64,000 nucleotides of DNA from Prevotella koreensis (GTDB lineage Bacteria > Bacteroidota > Bacteroidia > Bacteroidales > Bacteroidaceae): contig NZ_RYYU01000001.1 in NCBI RefSeq assembly GCF_003977605.1, positions 1,688,539 through 1,752,538 of the forward strand, written 5' to 3'. The first letter of the stretch is position 1. Each line of letters opens with the position of its first letter. Positions 26,476 through 35,772 of this stretch are shown one piece after another. Under the pieces are notes generated by a model. The model was not told the origin of the DNA. It did not search any database and saw only the letters and a list, made by a program, of their open reading frames with translations. The translations under genes and the position numbers were made by a program.

Positions 26476-27129
26476 TCAAAGATAGTCAATCAACATATCC
26501 CAGACCGCCACGATATGGCAAACAGATCCTAAGAGCACAAAGAAATGGAACACCGTGTGCATATATCTCCGCTTATTAATACAATAAAACACAGCACCGG
26601 TGATATAAGCAACACCTTCAGCAAGCAGCCATACAACCGAAGCGGTACTCACGCTGCGCAGAAGCGGTCCGAAAGCAACGATTACCGAAAGCCCCATAAG
26701 CACAAAACAAATAGTTTCAACAATACTGTGTTCCTTCAACTTACAGAAACTCACTATCGTCCCTGCTATCGCAGCAAGCCATATAAACGAGAACAATGAC
26801 CACCCCCAATAATCTTCTTGTCGCAAGGCAACAAGTGTTATGGGCGAATAACTGCCGGCGATGTGCCAGTAGATTGCGGCATGATCCCATTTCCTTAACC
26901 GCTCTTTCCACTTCGACCAAGCACTAACACTATGATATACGGTACTCGCGATGTACGACATCAGCATACCGAAAAGATATAGTATTATACCTGCCGTTGC
27001 CCAACCGTTGCCCTTCGCAAAGCACATATATAAAAATATCGAGCCAATGATGACACCTATGAAAATGCCACCGGCATGGCTCCAACTGTTCCATATTTCC
27101 TCTTTATGGCTATAGAAAATCTTTTTCAT
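26476..27129 (-). CDS. trhA: TrhA/haemolysin III-type membrane protein
   Basis: The 217 residues form seven membrane helices of the haemolysin III/PAQR superfamily. Family motifs are EEIWNSWSHAGGIFIGVIIG (about 10-29), STVYHSVSAW, WDHAAIYWHIAGSYSPITL (about 82-100) and HTVFHFFVLLGSVCHIVAVW near the end; the conserved His residues are thought to bind zinc. The bacterial members are linked to membrane fluidity or energy metabolism rather than haemolysis. The start overlaps the stop of the upstream gene by four bases (ATGA), so translation is coupled, and a strong terminator follows. Confidence 0.92.
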   Translation of the reverse strand: MKKIFYSHKEEIWNSWSHAGGIFIGVIIGSIFLYMCFAKGNGWATAGIILYLFGMLMSYIASTVYHSVSAWSKWKERLRKWDHAAIYWHIAGSYSPITLVALRQEDYWGWSLFSFIWLAAIAGTIVSFCKLKEHSIVETICFVLMGLSVIVAFGPLLRSVSTASVVWLLAEGVAYITGAVFYCINKRRYMHTVFHFFVLLGSVCHIVAVWDMLIDYL

Positions 27130-27968
27130 TCTTTATCAGATACCGATGTTGGTGTTGTTGTGGCAGGAGGAGGGGTAGGTTTTGCATGCGACTCCTGAGC
27201 ATCCGATTTCGATGCGTCTGTAGAAGAAACCGTTCCCGCACCGTTATTTCCTGTCGGAGTGGCATTGTCGGAATCGCCGGAAGTGCCGGAATTGTCGCCT
27301 TCCGTACTCTCCACACCGCTTTCCTGTGCCACATCAGAATTATTTTTCCTAAGAATTGCCTGTTGTTTCTCGCGCGAGATTTGTTTTCCCCACTTGTCGA
27401 AACCAAGCATTGCACGCGGTTTTCCGCTCACTTTATCAATCACGGAAACGAAGAAGAGGTCGCCCTCACGACTCACATATCCCTGCGCAAGAGCATCAAT
27501 GGTGAGATTTACGGTATTCGCCTTACCGTCCGCTCCGGTAGGCGACACCGCAGCAGTAAGCATGATATACTCCTTGTCTGGCGACAACACCGCTTCACGA
27601 ATACCGGCATTGAGATCATCATCGTTATAGTATATCGCCGTTTCTTCTGTAAGACCGGTGAATACAACCTCATCGAGCCGTTTAGTTATACCATCGAACT
27701 TATACAAATGTCCGCCGTTAAGATAGAACAGACAGTGACGGCGTTCGCACGGAAACTTCACCACGAAACCCGTTCCTCCGGGCAATCTCTGCTCCATACT
27801 GTCGAGTGCTTCGGCCACGGCGAGCGACTTCTCGTCATACGAACCTCCCGAAGAGCATTTCGATAACGAAACCGTTAATATGGCGATAATCAGGCACAGA
27901 GCAACCGCTGTGGCGAGAACCCACAGTCGTTGCTCTTTTAGTGAATTAATAATTTGTCTTGTGTCCAT
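27126..27968 (-). CDS. Membrane-anchored protein of unknown function
   Basis: I do not recognise the family. The 280 residues begin with a single membrane anchor (VLATAVALCLIIAILTVSLS, about 17-36). A beta-rich domain of about 150 residues follows, presumably periplasmic (FVVKFPCERRHCLFYLNGGH, LTAAVSPTGADGKANTVNLT). The last 75 residues are low complexity rich in Ser, Thr, Asp, Asn and Pro. The gene stands between rnr (18 bases upstream) and trhA (overlapping), so the three form one unit. The domain could be compared with lipoprotein or propeller folds, but I would not assign one. Confidence 0.8.
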   Translation of the reverse strand: MDTRQIINSLKEQRLWVLATAVALCLIIAILTVSLSKCSSGGSYDEKSLAVAEALDSMEQRLPGGTGFVVKFPCERRHCLFYLNGGHLYKFDGITKRLDEVVFTGLTEETAIYYNDDDLNAGIREAVLSPDKEYIMLTAAVSPTGADGKANTVNLTIDALAQGYVSREGDLFFVSVIDKVSGKPRAMLGFDKWGKQISREKQQAILRKNNSDVAQESGVESTEGDNSGTSGDSDNATPTGNNGAGTVSSTDASKSDAQESHAKPTPPPATTTPTSVSDKE

Positions 27969-27986
27969 TTATTTTGATTGTTGATG

Positions 27987-30224
27987 TCAGTCGGCTATAG
28001 TGAAGTCGAGTTGACGCTTCTCTATATTCGCTCGTGCCACCACAATGCGTATCGGGTCACCAAGTTGATATTTATTATGTCGGCGACGGCCTATAAGCAC
28101 GTAGTTTTTCTCGTCGAAGTCGTAGTAGTCATCGTCAAGGTCGTGCATCGAAATCATTCCCTCGCAATGGTTCTCGTCAATCTCGGCATATATTCCGTAA
28201 CTCGTTATTCCACTGATGTGCGCATCATACTCGTTACCTATTTTGTCTCCCATGAACTCTACCATCTTATATTTAATGGAATCGCGTTCCGCCTGCTGTG
28301 CCAGAGCCTCCATGTCGCTCGAGTGTTCGCACATTTCCTCATAGTGGTCTTTGTTTGCCGAGCGCATACCATCTTGATAACGTGTGAGCAATCGGTGAAC
28401 CATCATATCGGGGAAGCGGCGTATGGGCGACGTGAAATGCGTATAGTAGTCGAACGCCAAACCATAATGCCCTATGTTGTGCACGCTGTATTTGGCCTTC
28501 ATCATTGCCCTCAGAGCCACCATCTCTATCACGTTCTGCTCTCGTTTGCCGTTAATATCGTCCATAAGTTTGTTGAGCGAGCGCGATATTTGCCCTTTTG
28601 TGCCGGCGGTATTTATCCTATATCCGAACCGTGCGATGAATTTCGAGAGATTATCCAGTTTTATCGGATCCGGCCGGTCGTGTATTCTATAAGGCAGCGT
28701 CTTTGCTTTTTTGCCCTTTTCCACCTTTCCTATGCTCTCTGCCACATTACGGTTGGCAAGCAACATGAACTCCTCGATGAGTTTGTTGGCATCTTTCGAT
28801 TTCTTGTAGAATGCCCTTGTGGGCTTTCCTTTCTCGTCAACATCGAAGTGAAGTTCCTCACGGTCGAACTTCACCGCACCTCCTTTGAATCTCTTGTCGC
28901 GCAGTTTCTTTGCCAGAGCATCGAGCACCAGCAGTCCGCAAGCAAGTTGAGGCGATACCTTTGCATCACCACAGTTCACGGGTTTGTTGGTTTTTGCCTC
29001 CGCCAGACTCTTCACACGGATGGGCGATGGTTCGCCCGTGCCTTCTTTCACGCCGTTTTTTTCCAGAATGTCCTGCACCTCCTCATAGGCGAAACGCCTG
29101 TCGCTTTTTATCACCGTGTGCACCAACCGCCACGACTTTATGTTCGCCTCGTCATCCATTACGAACACTGCACTGTAACAGAGTTTCTCCTCGTCGGGTC
29201 GCAACGAGCAGATAAAGTTGCACAGACGTTCCGGTAGCATCGGTATGGTGCGGTCAACGAGATATACGCTTGTTGCCCGCTTGTAAGCCTCTTTGTCTAT
29301 TATCGAACCTTCTTTCACATAGTGTGACACATCGGCGATATGCACACCCACCTCCCAGTCGCTGCCCACCTGCCTGATACTCAGCGCATCATCGAAGTCC
29401 TTGGCATCATACGGGTCAATGGTGCATGTCATCACATCGCGGAAGTCCTCGCGGCGTGCTATCTCTTCGGCACTTATCGTGGCATTGATTTTCTCTGCCG
29501 CAGTCTCCACAATCTTAGGATATTTATACGGAAGTCCATACTGTGCAAGTATGGCATGCATCTCGGTGTTGTTCTCACCCATCTTTCCGAGCACATCGAC
29601 AACCTCTCCCACAAGGTTCTTGTCGTCTTTCGAAGGCCAGTGTGTGATGCGCACCACGGCCTTGTCGCCGCTCTTTCCGCCTTTCAGTTTGCGCTTCGGT
29701 ATGAATATGTCATGCACGAAGATGTTGGAGTCGCTTATCAGGAACGCGAAATCCCGTTCCACCTTGAGTTGCCCTACGAACTGGTCGCGTGCCCGTTCAA
29801 TTATCTCTATCACCATCGCCTCTTTTATATGCTTCTCGCGTCGAGCCATCATCGTCACCTTGACACGGTCGCCCGTGAGTGCGAAGAGAGAGTTTCGCTC
29901 TGCCACGAACACGGCCTTGTCCGAACCATCTGGAATGAAAGAGTTCTTTCCGTTTGCCTTTCTGATAAACCTTCCCTCCATGGTCTGTCCATGAGTGTTC
30001 AGCCTGTATGATTTGTCCGACACCTTACTGAGATAGTCGTCCCACGCCATTGTCTCCATGATGTCGATGGCGAGCATCTTCTCAGGGTGGTTGGTGAGAT
30101 GCAGTTGCTTAAAAATCTGTTTGAAACTGAATGTCTCGTTAGGATTTGCTTGGAACAATGTGGAAAGCATTTCCACTAATCTTTTCTTAGTAAGGCGTTT
30201 GCCTTTGTTTTTTCCCTTTGCCAT
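27987..30224 (-). CDS. rnr: Ribonuclease R
   Basis: The 745-residue protein is a 3'-5' exoribonuclease of the RNB family. It has an N-terminal winged helix (about 10-75), cold-shock domains (about 80-230), the RNB catalytic domain with DPYDAKDFDDALS (about 280) holding the metal-binding aspartates, GVHIADVSHYV, HYGLAFDYYTHFTSPIRRFP, and a C-terminal S1 domain (about 640-725). It degrades structured RNA and takes part in RNA quality control. It is the first gene of a three-gene unit, divergent from the epimerase gene. Confidence 0.96.
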   Translation of the reverse strand: MAKGKNKGKRLTKKRLVEMLSTLFQANPNETFSFKQIFKQLHLTNHPEKMLAIDIMETMAWDDYLSKVSDKSYRLNTHGQTMEGRFIRKANGKNSFIPDGSDKAVFVAERNSLFALTGDRVKVTMMARREKHIKEAMVIEIIERARDQFVGQLKVERDFAFLISDSNIFVHDIFIPKRKLKGGKSGDKAVVRITHWPSKDDKNLVGEVVDVLGKMGENNTEMHAILAQYGLPYKYPKIVETAAEKINATISAEEIARREDFRDVMTCTIDPYDAKDFDDALSIRQVGSDWEVGVHIADVSHYVKEGSIIDKEAYKRATSVYLVDRTIPMLPERLCNFICSLRPDEEKLCYSAVFVMDDEANIKSWRLVHTVIKSDRRFAYEEVQDILEKNGVKEGTGEPSPIRVKSLAEAKTNKPVNCGDAKVSPQLACGLLVLDALAKKLRDKRFKGGAVKFDREELHFDVDEKGKPTRAFYKKSKDANKLIEEFMLLANRNVAESIGKVEKGKKAKTLPYRIHDRPDPIKLDNLSKFIARFGYRINTAGTKGQISRSLNKLMDDINGKREQNVIEMVALRAMMKAKYSVHNIGHYGLAFDYYTHFTSPIRRFPDMMVHRLLTRYQDGMRSANKDHYEEMCEHSSDMEALAQQAERDSIKYKMVEFMGDKIGNEYDAHISGITSYGIYAEIDENHCEGMISMHDLDDDYYDFDEKNYVLIGRRRHNKYQLGDPIRIVVARANIEKRQLDFTIAD

Positions 30225-30449
30225 AAGCCGATAGAGTTGATTATCAACTGCGAAGATAACGATTTTTCCTGAATTTAGAGTAAAATACTTAATTTATTTC
30301 ACTTTTTTAATTCAAAGCGTGGCATACACTGTCCGATGGTGGAATATTTTTAGGAATATGGGCGCAAAAGTATATTCTCTGAAAAGGTTTCCACCCTCTA
30401 CTACTTTAAAAATTCCACACTTTTTATTTTCCAACTCATTTTTTCTAAG
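30225..30449. promoter_or_regulatory. Divergent intergenic region, rnr and epimerase
   Basis: No gene is supported here. On the minus strand TATCTTCG near 30255 is one base off the -7 consensus and may drive rnr. An AT-rich stretch precedes the plus-strand promoter. Confidence 0.4.
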
Positions 30450-30457
30450 TAACTTTG
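30450..30457 (+). promoter_or_regulatory. -7 element with almost no leader
   Basis: TAACTTTG ends only 5 bases before the ATG at 30463, so transcription should begin at or next to the start codon, giving a leaderless or nearly leaderless message. Confidence 0.6.
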
Positions 30458-30462
30458 CACCC

Positions 30463-31455
30463 ATGAAAATTCTCATAACAGGAGCCTCCGGGTTCATCGG
30501 AAGTTTCATTGCCGAAGAGGCATTGAAGCGAGGCATGGAGACATGGGCGGCCGTGAGAGGTAGCAGTTCGACAAAATACCTTGCCGACCCGCGCATCAAC
30601 CTCATAAAACTTGATCTCGACAGCGAGAAACAAATGCGAGATGCTCTCGCGCCACATAAATTCGACTTCGTGGTTCATGCCGCAGGAGTGACAAAGTGTA
30701 TAAACCAAAACGACTTCTTTCGAGTAAACACAGAAGGCACAAAAAATCTTGTACGCGCACTGTTATCGCTTGAAATGCCGATAAAGAAATTCGTATATCT
30801 CAGCAGTCTTAGCATCTTCGGACCGGCTCGGGAGAATATGCCATACAGCGAGATAACCGATAACGATACCCCCGTACCTAACACGGCATACGGACAAAGC
30901 AAACTGGCGGCAGAGAATTTCCTCAAAGAACAACAGTCGCTGCCATACGTCATACTGCGCCCGACAGGGGTTTATGGGCCGCGCGAGCGCGACTATTTCA
31001 TGATGGCGAAGAGCATAAAGAACCACATCGACTTCTCCGTGGGCTACCGCCCGCAGATTCTCACGTTTGTATATGTCGATGATGTTGTCCGGGCTGTGTT
31101 CCTCGCAATGGAACGTGGACGCGTGGGAGGACGTTATTTCCTTACCGACGGACGCAGTTACTCCTCGCAGATGTTCAGCAACCTGCTAAAAAAACACCTT
31201 GGCGTGGGACTGCTTCTGCGCATCAAGGCACCATTGGCAGTGCTACGCGCAGTGACTTTCATAGGCGAGAGATACAGCCGAATAACACGAAAGATAACCG
31301 CCCTGAACGATGATAAATACAACATCATGCGCCAGCGCAACTGGCTGTGCGACATCAATCCGGCACGCGAGGAACTCGGATATAAGCCTACCGTGGAACT
31401 GGAAGAGGGCGTGCGCCGCTCGGTGGAGTGGTATAAGAAGAACAAATGGATTTAG
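30463..31455 (+). CDS. NAD-dependent epimerase/dehydratase (extended SDR)
   Basis: The start at 30463 gives MKILITGASGFIGSFIAEEA with the Rossmann glycine motif at residues 7-13; the frame extends upstream to 30319, but the promoter lies inside that part. The 330-residue product has HAAGVTK, YLSSLSIFG, the catalytic pair in AYGQSKLAAE and RPTGVYGPRERD, all typical of extended SDR sugar-nucleotide epimerases or dehydrogenases. The substrate is not clear; in Bacteroidetes relatives also act on sterol-like or dihydroflavonol-type substrates. It precedes a PAP2 enzyme gene by 72 bases, and a shared lipid or envelope role is possible. Confidence 0.9.
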   Translation: MKILITGASGFIGSFIAEEALKRGMETWAAVRGSSSTKYLADPRINLIKLDLDSEKQMRDALAPHKFDFVVHAAGVTKCINQNDFFRVNTEGTKNLVRALLSLEMPIKKFVYLSSLSIFGPARENMPYSEITDNDTPVPNTAYGQSKLAAENFLKEQQSLPYVILRPTGVYGPRERDYFMMAKSIKNHIDFSVGYRPQILTFVYVDDVVRAVFLAMERGRVGGRYFLTDGRSYSSQMFSNLLKKHLGVGLLLRIKAPLAVLRAVTFIGERYSRITRKITALNDDKYNIMRQRNWLCDINPAREELGYKPTVELEEGVRRSVEWYKKNKWI

Positions 31456-31527
31456 TTTGAGAAGAGTGGATTTGGCGAACAGAATTTTAAAACCTCTCTT
31501 CTCGCTCCGAGAAACAAAACAAAGGAA

Positions 31528-32487
31528 ATGAAAAATATAAAGAAATATTTCTCTTCAGAGAAACCTCTGAAAGGGCTTATGGCCGTGGAATGGGTCGTTA
31601 TGGCCTACCTCGTACTCACCACAATAGTGATTCTCTTCTGCTACACCGATGCCGTAAACCCCAAGGCAATGCTCTGGGGACGCGCCAGAGTGGTGGCAAT
31701 GACGATTGCACTGTGGCTTGTCTATCGCATGTGGCCGTGCCGCGTGACACGTCTTCTGCGCGTTGCCGGACAGTTGGCATTGCTCTCATGGTGGTATCCC
31801 GACACCTACGAAATCAACCGTATGTTCCCTAACCTCGACCACTTGTTCGCCTCATGGGAGCAGTCTCTCTTCGGTTACCAACCCGCACTGCTGTTCTCGC
31901 AGGCCATGCCGAGCCATATCTTCAGCGAACTTATGGATCTCGGATATGCGGCATACTATCCGATGATAGCACTCGTGGTGGTGTTCTATTTCATCGCACG
32001 ATATGAGGAGTTTCACCATGCGGCTTTCGTGGTGCTCGGTTCGTTCTTCCTGTACTACGTCATTTTTATCTTCGTGCCGGTAGTGGGACCCACTTTCTAC
32101 TTCCACGCCGTAGGTATTGACACCATTTCGCAAGGCATATTCCCCGACATGGGTTCGTATTTCAGCAGCAACCAAGAGTGCCTGCCATCGCCTGGCGACC
32201 CCAACGGCGTGTTCTATCATCTTGTAGAATCGGCCAAGCAAGCCGGCGAACGCCCCACGGCAGCATTCCCAAGCAGCCACGTTGGTTGCAGCACGGTGCT
32301 GATGTTTCTCGCATGGCACACCAAAAAACGCTGGCTCGTTTGGACGCTGATGCCGCTCTATGTGCTGCTTTGCTTCGCAACGGTGTATATACAGGCACAT
32401 TACGCCATCGATGCCTTTGCCGGACTCGCAACCGGTATCGTCTTCTATTTCATGCTTTACGCCCTCTCAAAGCGCGTTTGCAAGTGA
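31528..32487 (+). CDS. PAP2-superfamily membrane phosphatase/transferase
   Basis: The 319 residues have about six membrane helices and the PAP2 catalytic motifs: AAFPSSHVGCST (about 245-256) and YIQAHYAIDAFAGLATGIVF (about 288-307), whose His and Asp form the active site. The N-terminal half is an additional membrane part, as in the inositol-phosphoceramide synthase (AUR1-like) group found in Bacteroidetes. Both a lipid phosphatase and a sphingolipid head-group transferase are possible. It probably shares the promoter of the SDR gene upstream, and a terminator follows. Confidence 0.85.
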   Translation: MKNIKKYFSSEKPLKGLMAVEWVVMAYLVLTTIVILFCYTDAVNPKAMLWGRARVVAMTIALWLVYRMWPCRVTRLLRVAGQLALLSWWYPDTYEINRMFPNLDHLFASWEQSLFGYQPALLFSQAMPSHIFSELMDLGYAAYYPMIALVVVFYFIARYEEFHHAAFVVLGSFFLYYVIFIFVPVVGPTFYFHAVGIDTISQGIFPDMGSYFSSNQECLPSPGDPNGVFYHLVESAKQAGERPTAAFPSSHVGCSTVLMFLAWHTKKRWLVWTLMPLYVLLCFATVYIQAHYAIDAFAGLATGIVFYFMLYALSKRVCK

Positions 32488-32563
32488 AATGTAACCCCAA
32501 ACACCACATCCCTAAAAGTAAAATAGCCTGTTTTGCAAAGCAATTTCGGCGAAATTGGAAACC

Positions 32564-32600
32564 AAATTGGGCGAAATTGTTCTGCAATCTCGCCCAATTT
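32564..32600 (+). terminator. Terminator behind the PAP2 gene
   Basis: AAATTGGGCGA (32564-32574) pairs perfectly with TCGCCCAATTT (32590-32600), then an AT-rich run. Apart from this and the ridA promoter, 32488-32790 shows nothing. Confidence 0.7.
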
Positions 32601-32708
32601 ACATTATAAATCAAATGCGTTCTAATGAGCGGTTAGAGTTAAACAATGGTAAGCCGAGGATAAAACAATCGGAAAAATATCCTTTAATGCCAACAAAATA
32701 AGTGATTA

Positions 32709-32742
32709 TTGTTGGCCGTTATGGGATTTTTGCATAACTTTG
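32709..32742 (+). promoter_or_regulatory. ridA promoter
   Basis: TAACTTTG (32735-32742) is the -7 element, with a TTG-rich -33 region (TTGTTGG, about 32711) at suitable spacing. The ATG follows about 48 bases later. Confidence 0.65.
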
Positions 32743-32790
32743 CAACGAGAGAAAAATAATTTTTTTGTTAAAAATAAAAATCTGACATTT

Positions 32791-33168
32791 ATGAAAGCAA
32801 TAAGCACAAAGAACGCTCCGGCAGCCATCGGGCCATACAGCCAGGGCATTGAAGTAAACGGTTTTGTATATGCCAGCGGACAACTTCCGCTCGACCCTGC
32901 AACAGGAACTTTCCCGGAGGGCATCAAGGCACAGACACGCCAATCACTGCTCAATGCCAAGGCTATCATGGAAGCGGCAGGACTGAGCCTCAACGACGTG
33001 GTAAAAACCACTGTTCTGCTCGCCGACATCGCTGACTTCGCCGAGATGAACGAGGTTTATGCCGAGTTCTTCAGCGAGCCATATCCGGCACGCAGCGCAT
33101 TCGCCGTGAAGTCGGTTCCAAAGGGAGCACTGGTAGAGATAGAGTGCATCGCGGCAAAGAAAATCTGA
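32791..33168 (+). CDS. ridA: RidA enamine/imine deaminase
   Basis: From the ATG at 32791 the product has 125 residues, the standard length. It shows GPYSQGIEVNGFVYASGQLP, the substrate-binding Arg in PARSAFAV, and the closing GALVEIECIA. RidA removes reactive 2-aminoacrylate and other enamines formed by PLP enzymes. The frame extends to 32740, but the promoter is placed there, so the shorter start is preferred. It is a single-gene unit. Confidence 0.94.
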   Translation: MKAISTKNAPAAIGPYSQGIEVNGFVYASGQLPLDPATGTFPEGIKAQTRQSLLNAKAIMEAAGLSLNDVVKTTVLLADIADFAEMNEVYAEFFSEPYPARSAFAVKSVPKGALVEIECIAAKKI

Positions 33169-33176
33169 AAAAGTTT

Positions 33177-33230
33177 TGTAAGAAACTATTTATTGGTTAC
33201 TTTTGCAGGCAGAAACGAATTTCTGTCTGC
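33177..33230 (+). promoter_or_regulatory. ABC transporter promoter with hairpin at the transcript start
   Basis: TTTG (33177-33180) and TACTTTTG (33198-33205) are well-spaced -33 and -7 elements. Immediately behind, GCAGGCAGAAA (33205-33215) pairs with TTTCTGTCTGC (33220-33230) in an 11-bp stem. The message should therefore start within or beside a stable hairpin, about 90 bases before the start codon. Confidence 0.6.
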
Positions 33231-33305
33231 AAAGGTGATTTTTGCCGTATTACATACGCTATTCATAGAAACAAGATTTGCAGAGAAGCATTATAATAAC
33301 ACACA

Positions 33306-35132
33306 ATGAGAGAATTCTTACATGTATTGAGGCGATTCGTGCCACCCTATAAGAAATATCTGATGCTGACGGTGACATTCAACACCTTGTCGGCTGTGCT
33401 CAACATATTCTCATTCATGGCTCTGGTGCCGATACTGCAAATCCTTTTCCAAACGAAAGAAACGGCAGAACACTTCGAACGCATGGCATGGGACAGCGGA
33501 GAGGTGAAAGATGTGTTCATGAACAACATGAACTACTACATGCAAGAAATGATAAACAGTCTCGGCCCCACTGCCACACTACTCGTAATAGGACTGTTTC
33601 TCGCACTGATGACAGCACTGAAAACCGGCTCTTATTTCCTATCGTCGGCAACGATTGTGCCGATAAGAACAGGTATTGTGCGCGACATACGAAACCAACT
33701 GTATGAGAAAATAAACTCGCTGCCGCTGGGATTTTTCAGCGAAGAGCGCAAGGGAGACATCATAGCACGCATGAGCGGGGACGTTCAGGAGATAGAAAGT
33801 TCGATAATGTCGAGCCTCGACATGCTTTTCAAAAATCCTATTCTGATACTTACCTATTTCATAACGCTGATTGTTACCTCGTGGCAACTCACGCTCTTCG
33901 CAATAGTTTTCGTGCCGATATTCGGTTGGTTTATGGGCTTTGTGGGGCGAAAACTTAAACAGAACTCCATCAAGGCACAAGGACTGTGGAGCGACACGAT
34001 GAGCCAAGTGGAGGAAACTCTCGGCGGACTGCGCATCATCAAGGCTTTCAATGCCGAGGAGAAGATGAACAATAGGTTCGACAAGGTGAACTCCGATTAC
34101 CGCAACAACATAATGCGGGTGAACATAAGGCAGTCTATGGCTCACCCCATGAGCGAGTTTCTCGGCACACTGATGATAGTAATAGTGCTGTGGTTCGGTG
34201 GTGTCCTTGTGCTGAATGACATGGCATTGTCAGGGCCGGTGTTCATATATTATATGGTGATACTATACTCTATCATCAATCCTCTTAAGGAATTTTCAAA
34301 GGCAAGTTATAACATACCGAAAGGATTGGCATCGATGGAGCGCGTGGATAAGATTCTGCTGGCAGAGAATAACATCGTGGAGGCAGAAAATCCGAAGCAT
34401 ATTTCGTCGTTCGAACGAGAGATTGAGTTCCGCAATGTGTCGTTCAGATATGGCGAGAAATGGGTGCTGCGAAACATAAACCTCACTATACCGAAAGGAA
34501 AGACGGTGGCTCTCGTGGGACAGAGCGGTGGCGGAAAATCTACAATGGTTGACCTCATTCCGCGCTACTACGACGTACAGGAGGGCGAGGTGCTCATCGA
34601 TGGAATCAACGTGAAAGACCTTGGCCTACACGACCTGCGACAACTAATCGGAAACGTGAACCAAGAGGCAATCCTATTCAACGACACTTTCGCAAACAAC
34701 ATAACTTTCGGCGTTGACAACGCCACAACAGAGGAGATAGTGAAAGCGGCAAAGATTGCCAATGCTCATGAGTTTATAGAAAATTCGGAAAACGGTTACG
34801 AAACCAACATCGGCGACCGTGGCGGCCGCCTTTCGGGTGGACAGAGACAGCGTCTGAGCATCGCCCGCGCCATACTGAAGAACCCACCCATCCTTATTCT
34901 CGACGAAGCAACGTCGGCTCTCGACACCGAGAGCGAACGATTGGTGCAGGACGCACTCGAACGTCTGATGAAAACACGAACTACAATCGCCATCGCTCAC
35001 CGCCTGTCAACAATAAAAAACAGCGACGAGATATGCGTGCTCCACGAGGGAAAAATCGTTGAACGCGGCACCCACGAACAACTTCTCGCTAAAAACGGGT
35101 ATTATAAGAAACTGCATGAGATGCAGAGTTGA
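33306..35132 (+). CDS. MsbA-type ABC exporter
   Basis: The 608-residue half-transporter has six membrane helices in the first 310 residues and a nucleotide-binding domain from about 365. Visible are Walker A GQSGGGKST (about 400), the Q-loop, the signature LSGGQRQRLS (about 508), Walker B ILILDEATSALD (about 530) and the switch HRLS (about 562). Such homodimeric exporters move lipid A precursors, other lipids or drugs. The length and the absence of a fused domain fit MsbA, but substrate cannot be read from sequence. It has its own promoter. Confidence 0.93.
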   Translation: MREFLHVLRRFVPPYKKYLMLTVTFNTLSAVLNIFSFMALVPILQILFQTKETAEHFERMAWDSGEVKDVFMNNMNYYMQEMINSLGPTATLLVIGLFLALMTALKTGSYFLSSATIVPIRTGIVRDIRNQLYEKINSLPLGFFSEERKGDIIARMSGDVQEIESSIMSSLDMLFKNPILILTYFITLIVTSWQLTLFAIVFVPIFGWFMGFVGRKLKQNSIKAQGLWSDTMSQVEETLGGLRIIKAFNAEEKMNNRFDKVNSDYRNNIMRVNIRQSMAHPMSEFLGTLMIVIVLWFGGVLVLNDMALSGPVFIYYMVILYSIINPLKEFSKASYNIPKGLASMERVDKILLAENNIVEAENPKHISSFEREIEFRNVSFRYGEKWVLRNINLTIPKGKTVALVGQSGGGKSTMVDLIPRYYDVQEGEVLIDGINVKDLGLHDLRQLIGNVNQEAILFNDTFANNITFGVDNATTEEIVKAAKIANAHEFIENSENGYETNIGDRGGRLSGGQRQRLSIARAILKNPPILILDEATSALDTESERLVQDALERLMKTRTTIAIAHRLSTIKNSDEICVLHEGKIVERGTHEQLLAKNGYYKKLHEMQS

Positions 35133-35705
35133 GGATGAGGATGCATGAGTTGAGGACTATAATGAACGATTTGGGTTAAACTGATGGTGTGATAATAACT
35201 CACCATGTGCTATCTTTCTCTACTCCTTGTAGCCCTTAGTAGTTAACTGTTTCAGTTGTTTATTAACAGCCACAAAGTAGATACCCTCTTCACTTGATAG
35301 TTACTGAATTGTAATGTCAGGAACAGAAAAGAATCTCTGTTTTGCCGTATGTCAGTATATTGCTCTCTATATGATTGCTGTTATAGTTGAAGTCAATAAT
35401 AAATCGATGTTTAGGCAATTCCCTGTCTCTGTCATAGAGAGGTTGCAGAGCATTCTAACGTGCCATTATTTATTGTATCTAATCCATTGTTATATTGTTC
35501 TATTTGGAGGATTTCTCGCTTAAAGGTATATATCATCTACCTTTTAAGGCATTTTCTTTTTTGAGAATAAGCCGGAGGCACTGACAGTATATGTGGAAAA
35601 TCAAGGAAGTTAGAACTATTTGCATACTAAACTTATCCCGAACTGGCGTATATTATACAGCCGTCCAAGAAGAATATACTTTATAGTTGTAAACTTGTTC
35701 CGACT
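35133..35705. other. Gene-free stretch before the defence island
   Basis: About 570 bases without a supported gene. One 69-codon plus-strand frame (35314-35523) has no start signal or family resemblance. Composition becomes AT-rich toward the right, in keeping with the edge of an acquired segment. Confidence 0.5.
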
Positions 35706-35738
35706 TTTTGCTTTATATTAAAAAGATTTCTTATCTTT
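35706..35738 (+). promoter_or_regulatory. Promoter of the AbiE operon
   Basis: TTTG (35706-35709) and TATCTTTG (35731-35738) have good spacing and precede the antitoxin start by 35 bases. They rule out the longer reading frame from 35737. Confidence 0.7.
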
Positions 35739-35772
35739 GCACTTGAAAAATCATCAAAATTTCAAAGGTAGT

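Noticed and set aside
32740..33168. Loss of the RidA catalytic arginine
   Set aside because: The Arg of PARS is present; only a less conserved Arg further along is replaced, so the enzyme looks normal.
35314..35523. 69-codon plus-strand frame behind the ABC transporter
   Set aside because: No promoter or ribosome-binding site placement, no family resemblance, and a length expected by chance in AT-rich DNA.
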